Source: Oceanobacillus jeddahensis (GTDB lineage: Bacteria; Bacillota; Bacilli; Bacillales; Amphibacillaceae). Taken from it: a stretch of 64,000 bases of DNA. Each line of letters starts with the position of its first letter. Within the stretch, counting starts at the first letter, position 1. Location of the stretch: positions 1,674,001 to 1,738,000 of the forward strand of contig NZ_CCDM010000001.1 of NCBI RefSeq assembly GCF_000750635.1. The letters are read 5' to 3'. Below the pieces are notes generated by a model, which was given only the letters and a program-made list of their open reading frames with translations, did no database searches and was not told the origin of the DNA. Positions 24,933 through 34,100 of the stretch are shown here, one piece after another. The position numbers and the translations under genes are program-made.

Positions 24933-25787
24933 ATGAAAATACCCTTTACAAAAATGCATGGACTAGGAAATAATTATATCTATATTGATCTTTTTCATAC
25001 AGTATTGCCTGAAGACAGGTTATCTGAATTAGCCATTAATATGTCAAATCCGAATACAGGGATCGGTTCAGATGGAATGATTCTGATTCATCCGACAGAA
25101 AATGCTGATGTAGGCATGCGTATTTTTAATAAGGATGGTTCGGAAGGAATGAACTGCGGGAATGGACTGCGCTGTACGGCTAAATACGCTTATGAAACAG
25201 GAATTGTCGATAGTCAAGAATTCACTATTCAAACAAAAGCGAATATTGTTCAGGCTATGGTGCAAGTAAATGATGAGGGGAAAGTTGAAGAAATAACGGT
25301 TGATATGGGAGCACCGATTTTACAAAGAGAACAGATTCCAATGCTTGGAGAAGCAGGAACAACCGTTATTAATGAACCTTTTCAGGTGGCAGATACAACG
25401 CTCCGTGTAACAGCAGTTTCCATGGGAAATCCACATGTAATAACAATGGTAGATGCGATTGATCATGCTCCGCTGACAACACTAGGACCGATTATTGAAA
25501 AAGATGAACGTTTTCCTGAAGGAGTTAATACAGAATTTATCGAAGTCGTATCTGATGAAGAAATACATTTCCGAGTCTGGGAGCGCGGATCTGGTATTAC
25601 GGAAGCTTGTGGAACAGGAGCATGTGCAGCTGTTGTAGCAGCTACATTAAATAATAGAGTGAAAAAAGGTAAAAAGGTTGTTGTTCATTTAGCAGGTGGA
25701 GATTTAATCATTGAATGGAAGCAAGATGGTCATATTTGGATGACTGGTGGAGCAGAAACGATTGCATCAGGAATTTATCACGCATAA
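24933..25787 (+). CDS. dapF: Diaminopimelate epimerase
   Basis: 284 residues. Both catalytic cysteines are present in their family motifs: Cys75 in GMNCGNGLRC and Cys226 in EACGTGACA. The enzyme interconverts LL- and meso-diaminopimelate for lysine and peptidoglycan synthesis. It follows yuzD by 20 nt with TAGGAG upstream of the ATG. The lysine riboswitch at 11026 is separate and does not control this gene. Confidence 0.95.
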   Translation: MKIPFTKMHGLGNNYIYIDLFHTVLPEDRLSELAINMSNPNTGIGSDGMILIHPTENADVGMRIFNKDGSEGMNCGNGLRCTAKYAYETGIVDSQEFTIQTKANIVQAMVQVNDEGKVEEITVDMGAPILQREQIPMLGEAGTTVINEPFQVADTTLRVTAVSMGNPHVITMVDAIDHAPLTTLGPIIEKDERFPEGVNTEFIEVVSDEEIHFRVWERGSGITEACGTGACAAVVAATLNNRVKKGKKVVVHLAGGDLIIEWKQDGHIWMTGGAETIASGIYHA

Positions 25788-25865
25788 AATGAATTACTTG
25801 ATTCTGACAAGTGTGGGTGTATACTAAAGTTATAGGATATAGAAGGAAAAAAGGAGGTTCAGAAG

Positions 25866-26222
25866 ATGATCATTGAACTGACTGATCGTGCAAGCGCACA
25901 GATTAAAGAAATGATGAAAGAAGAACCGGAAGAATCGCTTCTCCGTTTTGGTGTAAAAGGCGGCGGATGCAGCGGATTATCTTATTCATTAGGGTTTGCA
26001 GATGAGGTTAATGAGGAATTGGATATTGTTGAAACCATTAATGATATTCCAATTGTCTTCTTTAATCAGGATATTCCGATTATTGAAGGTACAAAGATTG
26101 ATTATAAAGAAAATATGATGGGTGGCGGATTTAGCATAGATAATCCGAATGCGATTATATCCTGCGGTTGTGGCTCATCTTTCCGTACAGCACAGAACGC
26201 CGGCGCACCTGGCGATTGTTAA
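25866..26222 (+). CDS. yutM: A-type Fe-S cluster carrier (HesB/IscA/ErpA family)
   Basis: 118 residues, with the three conserved cysteines: Cys35 (GGGCSGLSY) and Cys100, Cys102 (SCGCGSSF). Such proteins carry Fe-S clusters to apoenzymes. AAGGAGG before the ATG. Same arrangement (dapF-yutM) as in B. subtilis. Ends directly before a terminator. Confidence 0.93.
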   Translation: MIIELTDRASAQIKEMMKEEPEESLLRFGVKGGGCSGLSYSLGFADEVNEELDIVETINDIPIVFFNQDIPIIEGTKIDYKENMMGGGFSIDNPNAIISCGCGSSFRTAQNAGAPGDC

Positions 26223-26223
26223 T

Positions 26224-26260
26224 AAAAAAGATTGGCAGTATTTTTCTGCCAATCTTTTTT
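26224..26260. terminator. Terminator after yutM
   Basis: AAAAAAGATTGGCAG/CTGCCAATCTTTTTT with a TATTTTT loop; perfect and usable on both strands. Confidence 0.92.
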
Positions 26261-26316
26261 ACAAGCTAGGAAAATATAAAATTTAAACGAATGCCAAGTT
26301 TTCTGTATAAACGATA

Positions 26317-27300
26317 TTAAAACATGGCCGTAGAATGTTTTGGCTGAATTCTTGCTTTTGGATCAATATAGTTTTTAGCATTATTAATAGCTGTTGGACC
26401 TTCGCCAAATCCCGTTGCAATCAGCTTGACTTTTCCATCATACGTACAAATATCCCCAGCGGCGTAGATCCCCGGAATGTTTGTCTCCATTTTAGAATTA
26501 ACAACAATACTATTTTTTTCAATTTCCAGTCCCCAGTTTTTTATCGGGCCAAGACTCGATATAAAACCATAGTTGCAAATAACGTCATCCACTTCTAATT
26601 CAACTAATTCGTCTTCTTTTATCTTTTGTAAAATAAGCTTTTCAATCTTAGTATTTGCGACAATCGCTGTAGGAGCATAGGGTGTCAGCTTTTCTACAGT
26701 AGATACTTGTAATTGCTCTACACTATGTTCATGTGCACGGAATTGATCGCGGCGGTGTATTAATGTTACTTTAGAAGCTATTTTCTCAAGCATCAGTGCC
26801 CAATCGACAGCTGAATCTCCTCCGCCTAAAATAGCAACATGTTTATCCTGATATTTATTCATATCTGTCACGTAATAATGTAAGTTATTGCCTTCAAATG
26901 CCTCACTGTCACCCACATTCAATCTTCTGGGCTGAAATGCACCATTACCAGCTGTGATAATGATGGTTTTTGTCAAATGCTCTTCTCCAGTATTAGAGAT
27001 AAGGCGAAAGCTATCGTCCTCTAATCGTTCTACCGTCTCAATAGCTTGTCCAAGCACAATTTCCGGATCAAATAAATTTGCTTGCTCTTCCAATTGATCG
27101 ACAAGATCCTGTGCACGGACTTTTGGAAATCCTGCAACATCATATATATATTTCTCTGGATATAGCGCAGTTAATTGCCCTCCAATATGAGGCAGGCTTT
27201 CAATTATTTTAACACTAGCTTGACGCATGCCGCCGTAAAAGGCTGTGAATAAGCCAGTGGGTCCAGCTCCAATGATCGTTACATCAAAAACTTTATCCAT
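26317..27300 (-). CDS. yumC: Ferredoxin/flavodoxin-NADP reductase, thioredoxin-reductase-like
   Basis: 327 residues. N-terminal FAD motif [23 protein letters not shown] motif [16 protein letters not shown] and C-terminal FAD motif GIYAAGDIC. The CxxC pair of thioredoxin reductases is absent, as expected for YumC-type ferredoxin-NADP oxidoreductases. The gene transfers electrons between NADPH and ferredoxin or flavodoxin. GAGGTATTG SD before the ATG. Convergent with yutM; no riboswitch or obvious regulator seen. Confidence 0.9.
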   Translation of the reverse strand: MDKVFDVTIIGAGPTGLFTAFYGGMRQASVKIIESLPHIGGQLTALYPEKYIYDVAGFPKVRAQDLVDQLEEQANLFDPEIVLGQAIETVERLEDDSFRLISNTGEEHLTKTIIITAGNGAFQPRRLNVGDSEAFEGNNLHYYVTDMNKYQDKHVAILGGGDSAVDWALMLEKIASKVTLIHRRDQFRAHEHSVEQLQVSTVEKLTPYAPTAIVANTKIEKLILQKIKEDELVELEVDDVICNYGFISSLGPIKNWGLEIEKNSIVVNSKMETNIPGIYAAGDICTYDGKVKLIATGFGEGPTAINNAKNYIDPKARIQPKHSTAMF

Positions 27301-27903
27301 ACAATACCTCTTTTCTTTCTAGACGTTTACCCATCCTATGGTATCATAAACTCGTTTTAGTTTGTATTATATCGTTTCAAAAGAACGAATAATTCAAAGA
27401 AATCTTATTTTAACAGCAAATCAAACGTTGTGTGCATGTCTGCGCTTTTCTTCATAACTCAACTTCCGCCGCCATTTAAAAGTAACTTTATTTCCATAGA
27501 AACAGGAATTGATCGTTCTTTTGATAACTCCCTTGACAAAGAATAAAAGGTGAAGTGTAAAGCACCGCTGCGGCGGAAAGCGGAGTGGTTGGCCGAAGCG
27601 GTGCTATACACAATCACCGATTCCAAAATGGACGGATATGTAACCAAAAGCAAGCATGGTACTGGAGAGCATGTTCATACTGAGATAGCAAGATATATAT
27701 GCTCATTCTTAGGTGCGAAAGTTGAGTTCATAAGTATGGATAAAAAAAGAGATTTTAAGACTTGCTATTTTTTAGCAGAACATATAAGATAGGTGAGTAA
27801 TATTACAGTTTGGTTACAAAATGAAGTTATTTATGTGACAAAGTATGTTTTATTTCGAGTTTTTAGCACAAATGATAATAAATAATAGGAGAAGTGAAAA
27901 GCC
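27301..27903. other. 600-nt gap with a palindromic hairpin and weak ORFs
   Basis: Contains a 9-bp inverted repeat AGCACCGCT/AGCGGTGCT (27561-27605) around GC-rich GCGGCGGAAAGCGGAGTGG sequence unlike its neighbours. Overlapping ORFs on both strands (plus 27550-27792, minus 27459-27653) have no good RBS and no recognised motif; they run across the palindrome, so are likely chance or decayed sequence. The right part is AT-rich and probably holds the promoter of the 27904 gene. Confidence 0.45.
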
Positions 27904-29112
27904 ATGAATAAACCGCATATTGTAATAGTAGGAGCGGGTTATGGAGGTATAATGACAGCAGTAAAGCTTCAGAAACAGCTTGGAAAGAATGAAGCAGAGA
28001 TTACGTTAGTTCATAAATATGATTATCATTTTCAAGCAAGCTGTCTGCATGAAAATGCTGCTGGTACATTACATCAGGATCACTCCAAAATAAAAATTAA
28101 AGATATCATCAATCGTTCCAAAATTAATTTTATTATAGATGAAGTTGTTTCAATCAAAAGAAATTCTAAAAAGATTAAGCTTAAAAATAAGGAATTACAC
28201 TATGACTTACTTGTGATCGGTCTTGGTTTTGAACCTCGGGCAGAGGGGACTCCGGGACTGGATGAACATGCTTATTCTATTACCGATATTAACAGTGCCC
28301 GTTTTGTCCGTGAACATATCGAATATAATTTTGCCAGCTATGCGAATGCTATTAAAAAGGATGAGAGCAGTTTAAATATCGTGATTGGCGGTGGAGGAAT
28401 TCTTGGAGTTGAATTTGCCGGAGAGCTAATTAATCAAATACCAGTAATATGCAGGGAATATGATATTGAGAAAACACAAGTTCATCTGTATATGCTGGAG
28501 GAAGGTAAGTCTTTTCTGCCAGGTTTTGATGAGAAATTGGTACATTATGCAGCCACATCTTTGCAATCCAGAGGAGTAGAAATGATCCATAATGCGAAAC
28601 TGAAAGAATGTCAGGCTAATAAAGTTATTTATGAATCAGAAGGAAAAGAACATACTATTTCTGCAGCCACTTTTATTTGGACTGGCGAGGTGCAAGCTAA
28701 TCCTGTATTTGAAAAAGCAGGACTGATTTTGAAAAACAAAAAAATAGAAATTTATCCCAATATGCATACCACAATAGATGATTCGATATTTGTTGTTGGA
28801 GAATATGCCTACGCTGTGGATGAAAACGGTGAAGAAGTTCTCCCAACAGCAAAAAAAGCATTGGAAGAGGCTGCTGTAGCTGCCAAAAATATCGCTTCAA
28901 AACTCAGAAACAAAGAACTTATTTCTTGCCGTCCAGTCAAGCAAGGGGTGCTTGCAACGTTAGGACGAGATGACGGAGTAGCAGCTATACAAAATAGAAG
29001 AGTATTTGGCTGGAAAGCAGTATTAGTAAAACGAATTTCTGACAATTATTATTTATTTCAATTAGGAGGATGGCAGTTATTGCTGAAAAAGGGAAACTTT
29101 CATTTGTTATAA
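27904..29112 (+). CDS. NDH-2-like FAD-dependent oxidoreductase (YutJ/YumB type)
   Basis: 402 residues. FAD motif IVIVGAGYGGIMTAVKL, NADH-binding VIGGGGILGVEFAGEL and a C-terminal region like type II NADH dehydrogenases. NDH-2 pass electrons from NADH to menaquinone at the membrane face. Two family positions are altered: the usual GD of the second FAD motif is FVVGEYA, and the PxTAQ quinone-site motif is LPTAKKALEEAA. It may be a diverged paralogue with changed activity. RBS AGGAGAAG. Followed by a strong terminator. Confidence 0.82.
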   Translation: MNKPHIVIVGAGYGGIMTAVKLQKQLGKNEAEITLVHKYDYHFQASCLHENAAGTLHQDHSKIKIKDIINRSKINFIIDEVVSIKRNSKKIKLKNKELHYDLLVIGLGFEPRAEGTPGLDEHAYSITDINSARFVREHIEYNFASYANAIKKDESSLNIVIGGGGILGVEFAGELINQIPVICREYDIEKTQVHLYMLEEGKSFLPGFDEKLVHYAATSLQSRGVEMIHNAKLKECQANKVIYESEGKEHTISAATFIWTGEVQANPVFEKAGLILKNKKIEIYPNMHTTIDDSIFVVGEYAYAVDENGEEVLPTAKKALEEAAVAAKNIASKLRNKELISCRPVKQGVLATLGRDDGVAAIQNRRVFGWKAVLVKRISDNYYLFQLGGWQLLLKKGNFHLL

Positions 29113-29133
29113 GTAATATTGCTAGAAATATAG

Positions 29134-29179
29134 TGACAAAAAAGCAAAGGTTGGCAGATGCTGCTTTGCTTTTTTGTCA
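29134..29179 (+). terminator. Terminator after the NDH-2-like gene
   Basis: GACAAAAAAGCAAAG/CTTTGCTTTTTTGTC, a 15-bp perfect stem. Confidence 0.9.
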
Positions 29180-29233
29180 TTTTAAGATAAAATGTGCTTT
29201 GTATGCATCCTTAGAAAGGACGGAGGGAAGAGA

Positions 29234-29545
29234 ATGGTTCAACTTGTTGTATCTGTTGTATTGTATTTTGTTATCTTTTTTGGTATTGCATTTATATTAA
29301 ATATGTTATTAAGAAAAACATGGCTGATGGCGTGCTTATATCCGGTTCTAATGATATTTATTATAGATAATGTTTCTTTTTTCAGCTATTTCACCAGTCC
29401 GGGAGAATCTTTTTCGGCGCTTGGAGAGCGAATTGTCGCCTTAACCGTTGCTGACATTGTGATTTTATTATCTGGTTTTATCGGAACGGTTGTATCTGGT
29501 TTTGTTATCCGGTTTTTAAGAAAAAGCGGTTATCAAATGTTTTAA
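29234..29545 (+). CDS. yuiB: YuiB-like small membrane protein
   Basis: 103 residues, three membrane helices (about 4-23, 30-48, 67-92). Sequence and position match YuiB of B. subtilis (function unknown). The ATG at 29234 is preferred over an upstream in-frame start at 29192 because GGAGGGAAG precedes it. Confidence 0.8.
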   Translation: MVQLVVSVVLYFVIFFGIAFILNMLLRKTWLMACLYPVLMIFIIDNVSFFSYFTSPGESFSALGERIVALTVADIVILLSGFIGTVVSGFVIRFLRKSGYQMF

Positions 29546-29566
29546 AACAATGAAATGCTATTACAT

Positions 29567-29618
29567 AAAAAAGCAGAAGAGCAAACGCTATTGGAAGCGT
29601 CTGGTCTTCTGCTTTTTA
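29567..29618. terminator. Bidirectional terminator between yuiB and yuiD
   Basis: AAAAAGCAGAAG/CTTCTGCTTTTT outer stem with inner ACGC/GCGT stem. Confidence 0.88.
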
Positions 29619-30098
29619 TTAATAAGAAAAGAGCGGTGCGAGAGAGAAGGCGATAATAATTCCTGTGATGGCACCAAAAAATACTTCTATTGGCTGATGT
29701 CCCAGTAATTCTTTCAGCTCTTGGATTTTTTCATTTTCTTTCTTTTTACTCCAGCCTTTTGCGCTGGAAGTAATTAGTTGAAAATCACGAACGAGCTGGT
29801 TAATAACAATTGCTTGTTCACCAGCCTGCCTGCGTACTCCGGAAGCATCAAACATCGTAATGACACTAAATATACAAGCAAGTGCAAAGACACTTGAAGA
29901 TACTCCCTCTGCAATTCCGATGGCAGTGGCTAAAGAAGCAACCGCTGCGGAGTGACTGCTGGGCATACCTCCAGTACTAAAGGCAAGTCCAGGCTGAAAT
30001 TCTTTAGTGAAAAGCAGTTTAATCGGTATTTTTATCACTTGTGCAAACACGATGGCAGACAATGCAGCCCATAATGGAAAATTCGTTAATAATGTCAT
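29619..30098 (-). CDS. yuiD: Divergent PAP2-family membrane protein
   Basis: 159 residues, about four membrane helices. Divergent PAP2 (DUF212) motifs: GGMPSSHSAAVASL, DASGVRRQAGEQA and LGHQPIEVFFGAITG. The family resembles lipid phosphatases but substrate is unknown. GGAAGTACCCTC-type SD is weak. Matches B. subtilis YuiD; order yuiB-yuiD conserved. Confidence 0.85.
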   Translation of the reverse strand: MTLLTNFPLWAALSAIVFAQVIKIPIKLLFTKEFQPGLAFSTGGMPSSHSAAVASLATAIGIAEGVSSSVFALACIFSVITMFDASGVRRQAGEQAIVINQLVRDFQLITSSAKGWSKKKENEKIQELKELLGHQPIEVFFGAITGIIIAFSLAPLFSY

Positions 30099-30239
30099 GT
30101 ATGAGGGTACTTCCTTCCTGAATAACGTATCAATTTTTTGTTATCTTACTATAGGCTGTATCAGATTAAAAGAAAGCCCAGTCAGCCCACCACAGTCATT
30201 TTTGATCTTACAGGTTGAAACTACATGTACTGCTGAAAG

Positions 30240-30947
30240 TTATTTAATAATCGTATCTAGTGCAATTTCCATCATTTCATGGAATGTTGTTTGACGTTCT
30301 TCCGCTGTTGTTTCTTCACCGGTGATAATATGATCAGATACCGTGAGAACAGATAATGCTTGACGACCATATTTCGCTGCTAATGTATATAGTGCAGTAG
30401 ATTCCATTTCGATAGCAAGTACTTGGTATTTAGCAAGCAATTCATTAACTTCCTTTGCATTATCCCGATAGAAAGTGTCACTTGTAAATACATTTCCGAC
30501 ACGTAATTGCAAACCTTTTTCTGTACCAGCTTCGTAAGCATTTTTTAATAACGTAAAGTCAGAAATAGGAGAATAATCAATGCCGTTAAAAACAAGCTGG
30601 TTCATTTGTGAATCTGTCGTGGCAGCCTGTGCCAGGATAACATCGCGTACATTGACATCTTTTTGGATTGCTCCACATGTGCCGACACGAATGAGTTTTT
30701 TGACATCATAGCTTTGAATAAGCTCATTTACATAGATGGAGATAGAAGGCACTCCCATGCCTGTTCCCTGTACAGAAACGCGTTCCCCTTTGTAAGTTCC
30801 TGTATAACCGTACATACCTCTGACCTCATTATAAAGTTTCGGGTCCTCTAAATAATTTTCAGCGATATATTTTGCTCGCAAAGGGTCTCCGGGTAATAGA
30901 ATTTTATCTGCTATTTCTCCTTGTTTTGCTCCAATATGTACACTCAT
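30240..30947 (-). CDS. deoD: Purine nucleoside phosphorylase DeoD
   Basis: 235 residues from ATG 30947, with GGAGG eight bases upstream; upstream frame to 31013 is not used. Family motifs [36 protein letters not shown] and the catalytic Asp in TVSDHI. Hexameric bacterial PNP that cleaves purine (deoxy)nucleosides to base and ribose-1-phosphate. Single gene here. No riboswitch is visible. Confidence 0.93.
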   Translation of the reverse strand: MSVHIGAKQGEIADKILLPGDPLRAKYIAENYLEDPKLYNEVRGMYGYTGTYKGERVSVQGTGMGVPSISIYVNELIQSYDVKKLIRVGTCGAIQKDVNVRDVILAQAATTDSQMNQLVFNGIDYSPISDFTLLKNAYEAGTEKGLQLRVGNVFTSDTFYRDNAKEVNELLAKYQVLAIEMESTALYTLAAKYGRQALSVLTVSDHIITGEETTAEERQTTFHEMMEIALDTIIK

Positions 30948-31155
30948 CTCATATACCTCCATTATTAGTTTCATCCTTAAGATAAAGGTATCACAAAGTT
31001 TTTTGAAAAACAAATGAAGCTAATTCCACAAAAAAAGTATATTTATATTTCATATTTCGTGATTTTTGTATATAATAGAACATAGGTTTATGTGAATTAA
31101 ATAATTTGGTACATAAACGATACAGGTTTTCAAAAAAGAAAGGATGTTGTATATA

Positions 31156-31419
31156 ATGAAAGCACAAACATTTAAAATTACTGCAGAAACTGGGGTCCAC
31201 GCACGTCCAGCTACTTTACTGGTGAATAAAGCCGGTCAATTTGATTCTGAAATTGAAGTTAGCTATAAAGGTAAGAATGTTAACCTTAAATCCATTATGG
31301 GTGTGATGTCTTTAGGAATTCCTAAAGGTGCTGAAATTGAAGTAAGTGCTGATGGGAAAGACGAAGCTGAAGCGTTACAAGGTATTTCTGACGTAATCAA
31401 AGAACATTTAGGTGAATAA
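31156..31419 (+). CDS. ptsH: HPr phosphocarrier protein
   Basis: 87 residues from the ATG at 31156. This start puts the phospho-His at residue 15 (GVHARPAT) and the HPr kinase/Ser-P site at residue 46 (LKSIMGVM), exactly as in other HPr proteins; an ATG at 31144 is in frame but shifts the numbering. Transfers phosphate from enzyme I to sugar-specific EII; Ser46-P serves CcpA regulation. Both sites are intact so it is HPr, not Crh. The gene for enzyme I (ptsI) does not follow. Confidence 0.93.
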   Translation: MKAQTFKITAETGVHARPATLLVNKAGQFDSEIEVSYKGKNVNLKSIMGVMSLGIPKGAEIEVSADGKDEAEALQGISDVIKEHLGE

Positions 31420-31430
31420 TTTTACAATAT

Positions 31431-31468
31431 GTATAAAAGCGTCCTGATTTCCGGGGCGCTTTTATACA
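31431..31468 (+). terminator. Terminator after ptsH
   Basis: GTATAAAAGCG/CGCTTTTATAC, perfect 11-bp stem with a T-rich 3' arm. Confidence 0.85.
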
Positions 31469-31512
31469 TAGATTATTTGGGGAAATTGTCTTCAGAAAGG
31501 TGTGAATGTTTT

Positions 31513-31725
31513 ATGATGCCATTCCTTTATTTTCCGGAAGATAAAATGGAGTATATTCCTGCAGCGATATCATTGCTAATTTTTATTGCATTGGCAGTAG
31601 TAGTTATGCGGTGGGTAATGAAAAAATCAAAGAAAGATCAGGAACGTTTTGAGCAGGAATATCATGATGTATTAAAGCAAACACAAAAGAATAAGAATGT
31701 GACAAATACCTCCTCTAATCAATAA
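31513..31725 (+). CDS. Small single-span membrane protein, unknown
   Basis: 70 residues from ATG 31513 (GAAAGGTG 11-12 bases upstream). One helix (about 12-35, YIPAAISLLIFIALAVVVM) and a long charged, helical C-terminal tail with Lys, Glu and Gln. Frame extends upstream to 31429 through the ptsH terminator, which is not used. Its 3' end overlaps a terminator stem (CTCCTC/GAGGAG, 31710-31742). I do not recognise a family. Confidence 0.6.
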   Translation: MMPFLYFPEDKMEYIPAAISLLIFIALAVVVMRWVMKKSKKDQERFEQEYHDVLKQTQKNKNVTNTSSNQ

Positions 31726-31742
31726 GATTTGAGGAGTTTTTA
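31710..31742 (+). terminator. Terminator overlapping the stop of the small membrane protein gene
   Basis: CTCCTC-T-AATC / GATT-T-GAGGAG with the TAA stop in its loop, followed by TTTTTAAT. Confidence 0.75.
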
Positions 31743-31799
31743 ATGATTAAAAAATAGCACCTTTGCTAAAACTATGGAAAAAGGCAAAGGAGCTTACTG

Positions 31800-32408
31800 A
31801 TGCGAAGATGGAATAAAAGATTATTGATAATTTCTCTGCTGATGCTGTTTCTTTTATCAGGATGCTTGTTACCGCATGAAAACTCAGAAATGGTGGAGAT
31901 GTATAATGCAGATGGGGACCGTGTGGGGACAGCCAGATTGAATGAAACAGACGGCGGTGTATCTGTAAATGTTGAAGTAGAAGGGTTAAGCCCTGGTTTT
32001 CATGCGATACATGTCCATGAATACGGAAGGTGTGAAGCTCCTGACTTTTCCTCCAGTGGTAGTCACTTTAATCCAGATGGTAAAGACCACGGTCTATTGC
32101 TGACGGATGGACCGCATGTTGGAGATCTTCCAAATATTGAAGCGGATGAAAGTGGAAATGTTCAGGAAGAATTAATTATTGCTGATGCGACATTAAAACA
32201 AGGAAAAAACAGCTTGATTGCGAATAACGGCACCTCTTTAATTATTCATGATGGGGTGGATGACGGCATGAGCCAGCCAGCCGGTAACTCAGGAGACCGG
32301 ATCATTTGCGGAGTGCTCAGCGAAGATGCTGAAAGTGGTGAAGAGCAGAATGCCCCGACAGATCCAACAGAAAACAATGATAAACAAGAGAATGAAGAAA
32401 ATGGATAA
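31800..32408 (+). CDS. sodC: Cu/Zn superoxide dismutase lipoprotein
   Basis: 202 residues: lipoprotein signal with lipobox LLSGC (Cys22) and SOD domain (about 30-172). The full ligand set is present: Cu ligands His71, His73, His89, His150; Zn ligands His89, His97, His106, Asp109; disulfide Cys78-Cys170. This contrasts with B. subtilis YojM, reported to lack copper ligands (from memory). A charged Glu/Asn-rich tail follows residue 172. The Shine-Dalgarno AAAGGAG can pair with an upstream CCTTTGC. Anchored to the outer membrane face of the cell envelope. Confidence 0.9.
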   Translation: MRRWNKRLLIISLLMLFLLSGCLLPHENSEMVEMYNADGDRVGTARLNETDGGVSVNVEVEGLSPGFHAIHVHEYGRCEAPDFSSSGSHFNPDGKDHGLLLTDGPHVGDLPNIEADESGNVQEELIIADATLKQGKNSLIANNGTSLIIHDGVDDGMSQPAGNSGDRIICGVLSEDAESGEEQNAPTDPTENNDKQENEENG

Positions 32409-32465
32409 AAGGACATGCTGTAAATCGATCAGTTGAAAGTATCATTATCTAACCTCGAAGAAATA

Positions 32466-32502
32466 AGAAAACTGCCTTCCAATCAGGAAAGGCAGTCTTC
32501 TT
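32466..32502. terminator. Bidirectional terminator between sodC and patB
   Basis: GAAAACTGCCTT-CC / GG-AAGGCAGTCTTC stem; A run before and T run after. Confidence 0.8.
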
Positions 32503-32516
32503 GTTTTCGGTTTAAT

Positions 32517-33698
32517 TTAAGAATTTCTCCATGATTCCACGGCATGGATAATCCGTTTTACACCTTCTTCAATAGTAGCACGGGGACATGCCACATTAAT
32601 GCGCATAAAAGCGTCTCCTTCGTCCCCATAATCCTGTCCGGCATTTAAGCCGACACGTCCTGTATCAATCATAAATCGATTTAATTCTTTTTTATCCATA
32701 TTTAATTCAGAGCAATCTACCCAAACAAGGTATGTTCCTTCTGACTTTGTTACTTTTAATTCTGGTGCTTCCGCAGCAAACCTTTCTTTAATGTAAGCAG
32801 TATGGCTTTGAACAACCTCCAACAGCTCTTCTAACCAGGGCTCTCCATGACGGTAAGCAGCTTCCATTGCCGTTACAGCCATTCCGTTTAAGGAATTATT
32901 TAACCCTTGACGAAGAAAAGCTTTTTCCAGTTTTTGTTTATTCTGCTTATTTGATGTTATCGCATAGGAAGCTTGCAAGCCGGCTAAATTAAATGTTTTA
33001 GATGGAGCCATACAAGTAATGGTTTGATCAGCGATTTCTTCGGACAAACTGGCGATTGGCAGATGTTTATGTCCTTTAAAAACTAAATCGGCATGAATTT
33101 CATCGGAGAAAATCATGGCGTCATATTGTAAACACAGCTCTGCCATTTTACGAAGTTCTTCTTCTGTCCAGACACGTCCTACCGGATTATGCGGAGAACA
33201 TAAAATAAATGCTTTCACGCCGCCGGCTAGCTTGTTTTCCATGTCCTCAAAATCAATGGTATAGTAATTATCCTGATACACTAAAGGATTTTTTACAATT
33301 TCACGGTCTAATACGTTGATAATATTATAAAAAGGAGTATATACAGGTGTTTGGATCATAACCTTATCACCTGGTTCTGTGAATGCTTGTAATGCCATAT
33401 GTAGCGTGTTGATTACGCCAGGGCTGTAGTTTAACCAATCCGCTTGGATAGCCCATCCATGGCGATTTTTAACCCAATCTGTAATAGAAGATGTAACATC
33501 TTCATCAATTACGGTATATCCATAAATTCCGTGTTCAGCACGTTTGATTAGCGCCTGATTCACAGCTTCTGGAGCTTTAAAGTCCATATCAGCTACCCAC
33601 ATTGGCAGAACATCTTCTGACTGGAATTTCATTTGCAGCATATCCCATTTCATGGATTTTGTTTGTTTACGATCATGTACTTCTTCAAAAATACTCAT
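32517..33698 (-). CDS. patB: PatB/MalY-type PLP aminotransferase (cystathionine beta-lyase)
   Basis: 393 residues, fold type I. PLP-binding Lys in APSKTFNLAGLQ, preceded by the SDEIHADL and CSPHNPVGRVW signatures typical of MalY/PatB. The enzyme cleaves cystathionine to homocysteine, pyruvate and ammonia, and has aminotransferase-like fold; direct activity not shown. ATG 12 nt after GGAGG. Minus-strand single gene; bidirectional terminator with sodC. Confidence 0.9.
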   Translation of the reverse strand: MSIFEEVHDRKQTKSMKWDMLQMKFQSEDVLPMWVADMDFKAPEAVNQALIKRAEHGIYGYTVIDEDVTSSITDWVKNRHGWAIQADWLNYSPGVINTLHMALQAFTEPGDKVMIQTPVYTPFYNIINVLDREIVKNPLVYQDNYYTIDFEDMENKLAGGVKAFILCSPHNPVGRVWTEEELRKMAELCLQYDAMIFSDEIHADLVFKGHKHLPIASLSEEIADQTITCMAPSKTFNLAGLQASYAITSNKQNKQKLEKAFLRQGLNNSLNGMAVTAMEAAYRHGEPWLEELLEVVQSHTAYIKERFAAEAPELKVTKSEGTYLVWVDCSELNMDKKELNRFMIDTGRVGLNAGQDYGDEGDAFMRINVACPRATIEEGVKRIIHAVESWRNS

Positions 33699-33937
33699 TC
33701 TTTTTCTGCCTCCTTACATCATTCATTTTTCTATTATAACAAAGATTTTTAAAAAATATAGAAAGCAATGTTAAAACTTGTTTAATGAATAACTGTTTTA
33801 GAGCAAAAAAAAGCAAAGCGTTATACGCTCTGCCTACAGGGGGAATACGAGAAAGCCTTACAATTATAGTAATACCCGCTGTAAAAAAGAATAAACCAAA
33901 AATCTAAAAAAAACTTTTCATTTTTTTGCGGATAAAT

Positions 33938-33980
33938 AAAAACTGGCATTCACTCCTTTTCTGAGCGAATACCAGTTTTT
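33938..33980 (-). terminator. Terminator of pgi, displaced by a repeat
   Basis: AAAACTGGCATTC/GAATACCAGTTTT with A and T runs. It lies about 115 nt from the pgi stop codon, the interval being filled by family 1 copy C. The rest of the gap (33699-33937) holds nothing recognisable. Confidence 0.8.
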
Positions 33981-33985
33981 CAAAG

Positions 33986-34100
33986 TTTATCACGGAGAAC
34001 CGCCCGTAAAACTCCCGCCTCCAAATAAAGAGCGAAAATAAATTTATTTAGGCGGGAGATCAGGTGAGCTAACTCCCACTAAATGAAGTTTCGTTTTATA
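33986..34100 (+). repeat. Hairpin repeat family 1, copy C, ending in the pgi stop codon
   Basis: Full length: left end TTTATCACGGAG, arms around CCCGCCT/AGGCGGG and AAATAAA/TTTATTT, right end AATGAAGTTTCGTTTTATA. The TTA within the right end (34096-34098) is the reverse complement of the pgi TAA stop, and the next three bases encode the last Leu. Confidence 0.9.

Noticed and set aside
31156..31419. Crh rather than HPr
   Set aside because: His15 is present; Crh lacks it.
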